Source: Nemertoderma westbladi (taxonomy: Eukaryota > Xenacoelomorpha > Nemertodermatida > Nemertodermatidae). From it: a DNA stretch of 44,170 nt. Position 1 is the stretch's first letter, and each line of letters starts with the position of its first letter. Made by a program: the position numbers and the translations under genes. The DNA lies in the NCBI GenBank assembly GCA_032718475.1, contig JAUCBJ010001909.1:1-44170 (forward strand), written 5' to 3'. Of the stretch, positions 1 through 10,200 are shown piece after piece. The notes below the pieces were generated by a model. The model saw only the letters and a program-made list of their open reading frames with translations. It made no database searches and had not been told where the DNA came from.

Positions 1-189
1 AAGTACAAGTATAAGTACAAGCACAAGTACAAGTACAAGTACAAGTACAAGTACAAGTACAAGTACAAGTACAAGTACATGGAGAACTTCAAGTTCAAGT
101 ACAAGTACAAGTTCAAGTTCAAGTACAAGTACAAGTACAAGTACAAGTACAAGTACAAGTACAAGTACAATTACAAGTACAAGCACAAG
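1..189. repeat. Hexamer simple repeat (AAGTAC)n
   Basis: The window opens inside a nearly pure AAGTAC/ACAAGT repeat. Occasional TTC, GCAC or ATTAC variants interrupt it, and it ends near 189. It continues off the left edge, so its full length is unknown. No coding signal. Confidence 0.95.
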
Positions 190-1478
190 TGCCCGTACCA
201 ATAACCGATATTGATATTGTAATCGGCATTGAAACCAATGGCATTGCATAACATAGCATATATAATAATAAATTTCGAATAAGGTTATTCTTCATACTGA
301 TTCTTAGTTATTGGTATGAATAGATAGATCAATTTACAGTGAATCTAAAGAACTTTAAACCAGCATTTTTCATCCACGAGAACCCAAGATACAGCTATCA
401 CAATATACCCACGTCTCACACTATGCATATTATCTACTAAGAAATAGTATCCATCCCTTCCCCTTATTAATTAATTGTACAATAGGAATAGTGTTTTACA
501 CCACCATGCGGCACAGTACGAATTGACTTCGGCCGCTAGAGACGCTACAGAATGACGGCCGGGGGGGGTGCCCGCTAGAGACATTTCCAATTTATATGCT
601 AAGGACTGGCCCTTACCATGGTATTGCCATAGTTACTCCATGATATTCAATGGAGCGATATTGCAAAAAAAACATAATGTCAATACACCAATACCCATTG
701 GCTGACTTACACTCATTTTTAAAAGACACTTTCACAAAAATTTCTTTGATTTTCAAAAATGTCTTTCACACATTTCTCGAGTAAGTAATCTACCAAAATT
801 AATAACTTCAATTCCAAAACATTTCTGCTGTTAATTAAGTGAAAATATCAAGCATTTCTTTACGTCCTGTTGCTTGTCCTTTTTTTCATCTAAATAAGGG
901 CTACAAAGCGAGAATCACTTCATCATTCAGAATCGCAAAGCAAAATTAAAACCACTTCTCATACAGTTACTATAGTTGATGGGCTAGCCAAGGACCTTTG
1001 TGACAGCACTGGTGTCCGCCATTGAATTCAATACAAAACACATATTCATAGGTCCGTCCTGTAGAACTAATCAACCAACCAATATGTCAATACGCCATTG
1101 TTCTCTGTTGAGCTGTTCTCATATCATCCTAATCAGGCCTATGTGACCGTAGCGTACTTGTTTCAGTCTGCATTCAGCTTGGTGCTCGCGGTATTTATTC
1201 AAAGGCAGGGGCCAGACATTCCATATAATTACTTTATATTGTGTTGTCAATAACAGTAATACTGCTGTGTTTTTTGGTTGTTAAGTCGCTTTACAATAAT
1301 TAATGGCCATTTCCAATCGATTATATTAAAGTGTTACGGGACCATAGGGACGACTCCATCCATTGTTATTACAGGTAAATTTATTATAATAATCCCGTAC
1401 ATAATAATATTCATTAGTATACGTAGCTAGACTTACTACAATAATGGTTTAACTTACTAATTTATTTAATTTACTCAG
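190..1478. other. Intergenic or intronic stretch without a recognised gene
   Basis: AT-rich sequence with frequent stops in all frames. I see no conserved coding signal. Two short exon-like snippets (about 985-1015 and 1162-1207) have acceptor- or donor-like edges but are too short to call. They might belong to the same plus-strand gene as the exon at 1479-1643. Confidence 0.5.
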
Positions 1479-1643
1479 GTTGTTATATCAGATCAGTGTA
1501 TGTTCGTGGCTCGGGATTTCAACCACTTGGTGCGCCACTACCGGAAACACGGTGTGACGCTATCAACCAAAAACGGACCTAGGTCCCATTACGACCACCT
1601 GTATCGCAAGGGGATTGCCTGTTGTACGAGAATTGCAATAAAG
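1479..1643 (+). CDS. Putative internal exon of an unrecognised plus-strand gene
   Basis: A 165-bp segment is open in one frame for 55 codons. It is bounded by a good acceptor (pyrimidine-rich stretch, then ACTCAG at 1473-1478) and a GTAAAA donor at 1644, so both ends are phase 0. Its base composition is about half GC, well above the flanks, and the opposite strand is closed by stops. The peptide is basic and rich in Arg, His and Tyr (for example HLVRHYRKHG and SHYDHLYRKG). I do not recognise the family. No companion exon was confidently found in this window, so the gene may extend to the left or have long introns. A captured exon fragment in a repeat is the alternative. Confidence 0.45.
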
Positions 1644-2919
1644 GTAAAACTTAACGTTGTCTCGATTGCCTACAAATAACACACATGGGGCGTTTCTTGT
1701 TGCTTCTCGCTTCGGCTTCAAACATCCCAAATAAAGCTGCTTGTTAAATTAATTATTGGTATAATAACACATGATTTAGCAAAGAGTAAGTGAACAGAAC
1801 ACCTAAAGTGATGGGGTGTTTCCCTCCTGAGGTGTGAGGTGTTCAACATTAATGAATGCCTATAATTAATTCAACTCAATTTCCAAGAAATGTGTGACTT
1901 TGTTTGATATTGAGAAGGAAAAAACGACCGTATTGAGGGTTGGCTTCTAGTGTAATTAATTCCATTAAATTATGCGTTCGGTTTCTAGGCAGGTTATTTT
2001 TCTATGATTGTAGGAGTATTTAGAGTAAATAGTCATAATGTTAAATATATTATTAATAATGAATGTGGTATCCCTATAGACAGATTAATACCGGACACAG
2101 TAAATAAAGTTATGAGATGTTCCTGTGCCGTCAGATAGTGAACAGTAAAATCATATTTGCAGGGAACTTTCAAATATTATAGAGAGTGAGTTGAAAGTGC
2201 CCGGTTTTATAATTTTATTTATAAGTGATTAATTTCAGTGATAATTGAGGAATTTTAATTGTAAGTGATTAACTTTAGTGATTATTTTAGTGATAAAGCT
2301 ATTAAATTTAGTGAAAATGATTGTAAATAATGATTATTGCATTAAATTTAGTGAAAAAATGATTTTCTTTAGTGATGGTAAACTAAAGTGCCTTTGATTA
2401 TGTTATATGTTCCAACCTTTGACATACGGCAGGAAGCATGTGATTGGTTAATTTTAGTAGTAGCAAGCCAGGAAATATTGTACAGCGATTAATTACCACC
2501 AATTCTTGTTTGTAGCTTTTCTAGATACAGTAGTCAGATATTTTTTCGTAAAGTTCATCGAAAGACATGTGAGTGTAATTCTTAGAATTTCTTCAAAAGA
2601 ATCTTCTCTCTGCTGTCTGTATAATTTTGCCATAATACCTCGTAATTATCTTGACATTAGGATGAACCTAATAATGCCTTTGTTGATTGACCCTTTTCTC
2701 ACCTCCGTTTAATCACTTTATAGAATAATGGAGGTTTATGTTGGTTCACTCAATATATAAAAACGAATTTTAATGACTTCACAAATCCCTTCGCCTAATA
2801 AATGGCGTAAGACGCATCTTATATTTCTACACTTTTAACGTACGGACTCAGACAAAACCTGTAAACTATTTACTTGTCGCTTTCAAGAGAAACTCCAGTG
2901 GAGAACCAACGGTCCGTAG
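1644..2919. other. AT-rich stretch without a gene
   Basis: No supported coding sequence. Between about 2220 and 2385 the octamer TTTAGTGA and close variants recur about eight times, which suggests a decayed short-period repeat. Confidence 0.5.
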
Positions 2920-3917
2920 TGTAATGTTAAGTAGTAGGCTAGTCAGGTGTAATGTTAAGTAGTAGGCTAGTCAGGTGTAATGTTAAGTAGTAGGCTAGTC
3001 AGGTGTAATGTTAAGTAGTAGGCTAGTCAGGTGTAATGTTAAGTAGTAGGCTAGTCAGGTGTAATGTTAAGTAGTAGGCTAGTCAGGTGTAATGTTAAGT
3101 AGTAGGCTAGTCAGGTGTAATGTTAAGTAGTAGGCTAGTCAGGTGTAATGTTAAGTAGTAGGCTAGTCAGGTGTAATGTTAAGTAGTAGGCTAGTCAGGT
3201 GTAATGTTAAGTAGTAGGCTAGTCAGGTGTAATGTTAAGTAGTAGGCTAGTCAGGTGTAATGTTAAGTAGTAGGCTAGTCAGGTGTAATGTTAAGTAGTA
3301 GGCTAGTCAGGTGTAATGTTAAGTAGTAGGCTAGTCAGGTGTAATGTTAAGTAGTAGGCTAGTCAGGTGTAATGTTAAGTAGTAGGCTAGTCAGGTGTAA
3401 TGTTAAGTAGTAGGCTAGTCAGGTGTAATGTTAAGTAGTAGGCTAGTCAGGTGTAATGTTAAGTAGTAGGCTAGTCAGGTGTAATGTTAAGTAGTAGGCT
3501 AGTCAGGTGTAATGTTAAGTAGTAGGCTAGTCAGGTGTAATGTTAAGTAGTAGGCTAGTCAGGTGTAATGTTAAGTAGTAGGCTAGTCAGGTGTAATGTT
3601 AAGTAGTAGGCTAGTCAGGTGTAATGTTAAGTAGTAGGCTAGTCAGGTGTAATGTTAAGTAGTAGGCTAGTCAGGTGTAATGTTAAGTAGTAGGCTAGTC
3701 AGGTGTAATGTTAAGTAGTAGGCTAGTCAGGTGTAATGTTAAGTAGTAGGCTAGTCAGGTGTAATGTTAAGTAGTAGGCTAGTCAGGTGTAATGTTAAGT
3801 AGTAGGCTAGTCAGGTGTAATGTTAAGTAGTAGGCTAGTCAGGTGTAATGTTAAGTAGTAGGCTAGTCAGGTGTAATGTTAAGTAGTAGGCTAGTCAGGT
3901 GTAATGTTAAGTAGTAG
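2920..3917. repeat. 28-bp minisatellite, about 35.6 copies, essentially identical
   Basis: The unit is 28 bp, begins TGTAATGTTAAGTAGTAGGC and ends TAGTCAGG. From 2920 to 3899 there are exactly 35 units in register, followed by an 18-bp partial unit that ends where unique sequence resumes (TCATTCAACTG). I saw no unit-to-unit substitution. There are no spacers, so this is a tandem satellite and not a CRISPR array. Confidence 0.97.
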
Positions 3918-4604
3918 TCATTCAACTGTATAACGTCTTGGGCGTTTTGTCATGTAATTTATTTTATACATCGTTATAATCAAATTCAATTGTAAATTTA
4001 AAGCTTAGTAGGTTAACTATTAACAGCTGTCGATTAAAAACTTACAAAACCAGAAAACTTGACCAGGATGCCAGCCGGGTGCAAACAGCTGTTGGGTAGA
4101 CTCAATTGAACATTTCACAAACTTTCATATGAGACATTATATTGGTTGTTTCCGATGATTTTATTAGACTAATTAATTAATTAGTGTTCATTATTTCATT
4201 GATCTAATACGCAGTAAGACCCTTTCGCAGAGTAAACTGCTCTTTGGGCCGTTTCCCAGGTTGCGGATATGGATAACATTTCAGACATCGCAGTAACTGT
4301 GATTGTGATTTAATACAAATTAATTAATTGTTGCGGGGTGAGTGACGGTGAATTAAATACAGTATTATATACTGTAATATAACAATATGTATTTTTTTTA
4401 CCACATGGGCCATAGGGCTTCGGCCATTTCTACCTGGCCGAAACCCATATCTTCTAAGGACCGCAGGTAATCCCAGACCCAGCCTAGCTAGGCGCAGACT
4501 ACTTTAATGGGGATAAAAATGTCTATTACACTTGCATATATTTATTTGATTTTTGGAGCAGTATGATTTTCAAGATGTTGATTTCAAACTCTGCTACCCA
4601 CCCT
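3918..4604. other. Non-coding stretch without a gene
   Basis: AT-rich sequence with stops in all frames. I see no RNA gene and no clear repeat structure. Confidence 0.5.
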
Positions 4605-5339
4605 TTAAGGGGGGGGGGGGGGGGGGGGGGGGGGGGGTACACCATTTTCGGACAACTCTTCGATTTATCCCTCTCAGCGTTTCAAAATTGTTTGGTTTTG
4701 GCTAAAATTTGGCATACAGGTGCCTAAGATGCTATTATTATTATATTATTATTATATTATTATTATGATTATATAGGTCAGAAAATTTTTTTTTTCGCTA
4801 TTTAATATTAAAGTGAATACTAGTTTAAAACCCTAAGGCTTTTACAGTTTTGAATTTAATCACATGAAAGTTTTTTTATATGATAGATCAAAGATGGGGC
4901 AACATAAATATCAGGCTAAATTTTGCGAATATAATTCTGAACCGCTAGGTGGCGCTGCAAATTTTTGCTAATTTTTTAGGTTTGTTATAAATAGTATTAA
5001 ATTTTATTACCAAGAAATTTCAAAATGTTGTCTGATACTTTTATGCTTTTTTACACCCACAGAAATTTCCAGACTAATTACTCTAAAATTATAGAAGTAG
5101 TAGGGTTTTGAAGTTGACAATTTCATAAAAAAAATATTTGGAGATAAACGACCTTTCATTATAGTAATTTTAATAGGTCTCCCTAAATGGAAATTGTTAT
5201 AACTTGAAAACTAAAAGAGCTATTAAATAGCGGTTTTCAGATATGAAAACACCATTTAATCGTGCATTATAATAGATCATAAAAATAATTTCGACATATT
5301 TTGAACCAAAATGGTGACCCCCCCCCCCCCCCCCCTTAA
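4605..5339. mobile_element. piggyBac-like miniature element with G-tract/C-tract termini and TTAA flanks
   Basis: The segment starts TTAA followed by 29 G (4609-4637) and then GTACACCATTTTCGG. It ends CCAAAATGGTGA followed by 18 C (5318-5335) and then TTAA. The two ends are inverted copies of each other (G-run, then a CACCATTTT block), and both are bordered by TTAA, the target duplication typical of piggyBac-superfamily elements. The 735-bp body has no coding potential, so it would be a non-autonomous MITE. The superfamily is inferred from TTAA alone, since no transposase is present. A chance pairing of two homopolymer tracts is the alternative, but the matching CACCATTTT blocks argue against it. 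Confidence 0.6.
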
Positions 5340-6331
5340 CAGTATCTTACAAATTATATATGTAACGCAGCTTGTTTTTTATTAATTAAGGGGACTATTA
5401 ATTACCCCAAATCTATTTTTTATGTATTTTTATAGCTACTATTCTTAAAATTTAACACAATGATCTGTGATCTTTTACTATAAAAACTGGGTATGCATAA
5501 CTTCGTAAACCTGTTTGTTCGAAAAATATGGCACTTTTTGTGCAGGTCGGTGTTTTTCAAATTGTATAAATTATGAGGCTTTTATATGTAAAATATCATG
5601 TTTCTGGGTTGAAGTTCTCTGAACAAGAATTTGGCAAAATGGACCTACGATATATAGCTATCTTCTATGAAAATTTCTGCACAAAATTATTGTTTTTGAA
5701 AAATTAATGGGTGTTTTAGAACTTTCGGGATGTGTTTTGGTAATCAAATATTTTATGATGGACAAAGTGTAGCAGTTACAAAATCGGTTCTAGAAGATCC
5801 AAATGGCCATGTTTTACTAAACCAATACTCACGATTGTAGTCCTAAAAAATGTAACCAAATTGGTGCTGAACATTTTGGTATATGTTTGATGACAATTGA
5901 GTAAAAAATAAAATAGTAGTAGCGAATTTAGTGCGGAAAGAAAGTCAAAATCGACAAACTTAGAAAAAGGTTGTTTTATTCAGAGAGTCATGTATATCAG
6001 CCATAAATATACTGAATTGTTGAAAAGTTCTGTTTTGTGGTTAACCTACAGACACATAACTTTTCGTAAATCTGCTAGGTGGCGTACGCTATTTTTCACA
6101 CGAGTTTCTAGATTCCGAAAATCGCATTTTAAACCAATAATGTTAGCACATGTGGGGAATCGTAGTAATTTGTGACGAGAAGTGTTGTTAATTCCGCTAA
6201 ATGTTAGCAGAAGTATCATTTCCCACGAGCACCCCCACAACCCCCACGAACACAATCGAACACAGTCGATAGTAGAAGGAGCACAAAAAAGGTTTAACTT
6301 CCAAAAATTAGAGACATTTTAATACAAGATA
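5340..6331. other. Non-coding stretch, probably degenerate repeats
   Basis: No supported gene. A GCTAGGTGGCG motif near 6075 also occurs inside the G-tract element near 4944, so this stretch may be related repeat material. Small ORFs on both strands here look like chance. Confidence 0.4.
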
Positions 6332-6337
6332 TTTATT
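6332..6337 (-). terminator. Candidate polyadenylation signal AATAAA for THOC2
   Basis: On the minus strand AATAAA lies about 230 bp after the THOC2 stop codon. That is a plausible 3' UTR length, and a second AATAA-like motif overlaps it. Cleavage-site evidence is lacking. Confidence 0.45.
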
Positions 6338-6563
6338 ATTTATAGACAACAGGGAACCACTAATTCACATTTAGGGCTATAAGTTACCAGTCCACTTAAA
6401 GATGATAATAAAATCTGCGAGATTGAGCGGCTTCCTCTCACATTATTGCCACATTGGTGATCCAGTTTAACCCGAGTCCAGTTTGACATCCATCGTTGCG
6501 GGGGAAACTAACGCGTTGTCAAGACAACCAGTACGTGTCACCATGCCAACTTATCCCCTTCGA

Positions 6564-7289
6564 TCAACTATTCTTCAATCTCTTATGCCCGAGTCTCTCC
6601 TCCCTCCGTTGTAAGCGCTCCTCTTTACTCCGTTTATCCCCCCCGTGTTCCCCCTCCCTCCTACCCCTCTTACTGCCCCCTTCGCCCCCTCCGCCAACCG
6701 CCTCCTCCCGCCCCCCACCCTTCCGATGCTCCTTGCCCCCTCCTCCCTCCCCCCGGCTGTGGTGAACCTGCGGCGAGCCGACCCCCTCCACCCGCCTCCG
6801 TTTGTGCTCGTACTCCACATCGGAACCGTGCGGCTTCCTCGACGGTTTCACGTCGCCGTTCGCTACAATCCGATCCCCTCCGCTCCGCTCCGAACCCCCT
6901 GACTTCCCTTCTTTTCTTTCCCGCTTCGAAGACTCGCTAGTTTTAGAGCGTTGCGTAGTAACGCCACTACTCCTAACCTTGGCGACCGTCGCTGCTCCGT
7001 TTACAACATTACTTTGCGTTGCCGGGGGATCCTTCTTATGGAACTCATGCTCTTGTAACCAGGATTTCTTCCTGAGTCTGAGTTGTCCGACGTAGGAGAG
7101 TGCGAATGCGTACAGATCAGGTCGTCTCTCCTTCTCTTCCCCCAAGAGTTTCTCTAATCGCCGATCCAAGGCCTGGCCCAGGTTGCTCAGCATCGGATAA
7201 TGGGGTATCACTTTGTTGAGCACTATTAGAGTGTTCCGTATTTGGGTGTAGTCGCCGGACTCCAAACAAATTATCAAGGATTTCGTCAC
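6564..7289 (-). CDS. THOC2: THOC2 exon 10 (last coding exon) with basic tail
   Basis: Acceptor TTACTACAG|GTG, phase 0, 241 codons plus a TAG stop. The first ~85 residues complete the Tho2 domain ([50 protein letters not shown]). The rest is low-complexity Ser/Lys/Arg/Gly tail with a KRRRVEG stretch resembling the EQKRRKID motif of vertebrates. The tail is much shorter than in vertebrates. A further 3' exon cannot be excluded but none is needed. Confidence 0.92.
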   Translation of the reverse strand: MTKSLIICLESGDYTQIRNTLIVLNKVIPHYPMLSNLGQALDRRLEKLLGEEKERRPDLYAFALSYVGQLRLRKKSWLQEHEFHKKDPPATQSNVVNGAATVAKVRSSGVTTQRSKTSESSKRERKEGKSGGSERSGGDRIVANGDVKPSRKPHGSDVEYEHKRRRVEGVGSPQVHHSRGEGGGGKEHRKGGGREEAVGGGGEGGSKRGRREGEHGGDKRSKEERLQRREERLGHKRLKNS

Positions 7290-10200
7290 CTGTAGTAATA
7301 TGAATTTAATGAGTAACGCAAATAAACCTCAGAGGCCCCTCTCTCTTGGCTGTTACTTGTAAGATATGGACGTTGCTACACTAACTCCCAATGGTAATCT
7401 CTACATAATTATAAAACCCATCTCTATAGCAGCCTAGACGAATAAAATGACAAACTAAAAGGTAAAAAAACGTAAAACATGTTTTCACAATATTATCTCT
7501 ATTCTACTAGATCATATTACCTGTTATACTTTCTATATAATATTTAGTTATATAAGTAGTGCAGAACAGCTGTAGTACATTCTAGGGGTGCGACAGAGCT
7601 AAAATTTCATCCGGAGCCGGAGCCCGGAGGTTTCTCCGGGTTACAATATGAGCTCCGACCGGAGACGGAGCCGGAGCCGGAGGTTTGGTGATTGATAATT
7701 CAAGTGTATTATTATAGTAGACATAGACAGATATGCGTCCATTAAACAGGGGAGGGGGGGGGGGGGATTTGATGCAAATTCTTACCGGTACTCAATTATC
7801 AATTAAGGGAAATGAGCAGTTTGCAGTCGCATGCTATTCTTTTCTAATCAAAACAATAAACTATATTCAATAGAACAGGTTACAATTATATTTTTGGGAG
7901 TAATTTGCAGTTATTTGCGTCGATTTTCCCCCTGGAGAGGGATGCATTTTGATTGCGTACAAAGACTCTCTTATCTGGTGTTCAATGGGCTAAAATATAC
8001 TGTATTGTTTTAGACTTTTCAGTTCACACTTATTACACAAACTCTGTTATTTTTATATTTCTTACGACTAGGCTATCAGTAACTTCGGTTTGTTGTCAAC
8101 TTATCATCGACACTATTTTATGGGACATTGTGTAATTAATTTCCAGGAGTTGGTGCAGTATTCATTATAATATAATGAATACTGCACCAACTCCTGGAAA
8201 TTAATATTTGTTTTAAATATTTGTTTAAAATAATTATTTTATTTAAATTTGAAAAAAAAAATTTCGCTTACATTTTTTTTTTAAATATTTCTTTAACAAC
8301 CATAGTTCATGAACAATATTAGTTTCAAAGTGTTAAAAGTTGTATAAAAAGCCGAATAACATTGAGCTGCCTCACTATATAGTAAGAATTGCTATGATAT
8401 TATTAATATTTTCCATTTTTTTTAATAATCGCTTATTATAACCGCTATTAATAAAATTTTTTTTGCTACCCGATTCACCTTCACATAAATCGGTATAACT
8501 TTTTTTTGGAAATAGATATTGAGACACAGTTTTTTTTGTTAAAATCTCTGGAAAATTCTGCATCTCATAGGCCTAATAACTCAAAATCGACCCCCGGTGA
8601 CATAAGGTCCCTTTTCTCGTGGCCAGCCACATATTGTCATTGATAAACGCTAAAACATGTACCACCTACGTAACGTACGTAGGCTGGCTGGCATAAACCG
8701 GATATCTAAAATAATATTTAGTAATTTGGATATATCACAACAGTTTAGAGGGTCCTCGGGCTCTATTTACATTATTGAATCAGGAACTTAAATACAATCT
8801 CCGCACACAAATATTGTATAACTACTAAAATTATTATTACATCAATTTAATAAAGTTCTATAATATAATATAGTTCTAGAATTATAAGTATTTAAACTGA
8901 TTATTTTATACAAATGAACAGTACCAGCCTGTTGGGGATGGGTCAGTGGAATTGAGGTTCTGGAGACGAACGAAACGATAGTGTGACGTATTTAAGATTT
9001 TTTAATTAGGGAAGAATATTAATTGAATTAACTGAATCATTTCAATGTTTTTGTTCAAACATTTAAACAATTTCACAAAGGGGGTGGGAGGTTATCAGGA
9101 AACTTAAAAAAAACAAGCTGTAAATTACTTACTGAGTTATTATGTTAATTACTATGATATTTACATTATTCACACATCAGAAAAACTTATTATTTTAATT
9201 CGAATTTAAACAATATAAGCTCCGGATTGGCTCCGGGTTAATTTACCCGGAGCCGGAACCAGAGCCGGAACTAGAAAATTGGCCCGGAGCTCTGTCGCAT
9301 CCCTAGTCCATTCTACTTAGTATCCCGTATGAGAAAATAACACGAAAATATCAGAATAACACGTTCGTTCCATAGCAAAAAATACAAATCCCAACTCTAA
9401 TAAAATTATTTATTACAAGGGAAAAAACGTAGAACTTTTTTTCAATATTCTCTCGACACTTTATTAACCTCGCTGGGACTCTGGGAAGGCCTCGAGAATA
9501 GTGAAAAAAAGTTATACTTTTTCCCATGTGTATTGATTTTGTGTCGGTACTTAATTTGCTATTAACAATAATTGCTTAATAATAGTAGAATTTTTAGTAA
9601 ATGGAAATATTTGCCATGATTTATATTATCTTACTTATGAATAGGAAGAGAAGTATATTTTTAAGAAACACCGAAGGATAATTTTATTTTTATCGGTATT
9701 AAGCCGTTCCTTTACTTTCGTGGCTCGCCCCACCATGTTATCTCAGATTTAATAAAATATTCAGTGCAATTTCTATATTGACCGCTGGAAGGCGTTGCCT
9801 TTGCTCTATTGATGGGACCTAAACTCGCACTGATTCATGTCTTTAGAGGAGAAATACTAATATGTTAGGACAGGACCGGCAGATAACAATGTTATGATCA
9901 AATTTATTGTTTGGCCCTTCATTGTTGGATGTTTGCCACCTTTGCTTCACTAACATATGAATGCATAGGTTGCTAAGGGATACATACTAGTTAAGCTTAA
10001 ATGTGATTCGATATAACGTGATTAGGTGTCAACGTTGCGGTATAAAAGGGCCCACCCCCTCTTTTGCAATAAATTAGTAAATTAGTAAATTAGTAAATTA
10101 GTAAATTAGTAAATTAAAGTATTCACAAATAGAATTTACAATCTTATATTACCTGTATTTCGTTCGTGTTTGGAAGTAATTATTATGTGAATTTAAGTAT

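Noticed and set aside
2920-3917. Possible CRISPR-like array (regular 28-bp repeats)
   Set aside because: Units are directly adjacent with no spacers, and the context is an animal genome. It is a minisatellite.
6496-7095. Pro/Ser-rich plus-strand ORFs opposite THOC2 exon 10
   Set aside because: They mirror the Gly/Arg/Glu-rich THOC2 tail and have no independent coding evidence.
9529-9560. LTR start placed two bases earlier at TGTGTATTG
   Set aside because: The CCATG duplication on both sides fixes the boundary at TGTATTG. The extra TG belongs to the flank in the left copy only.
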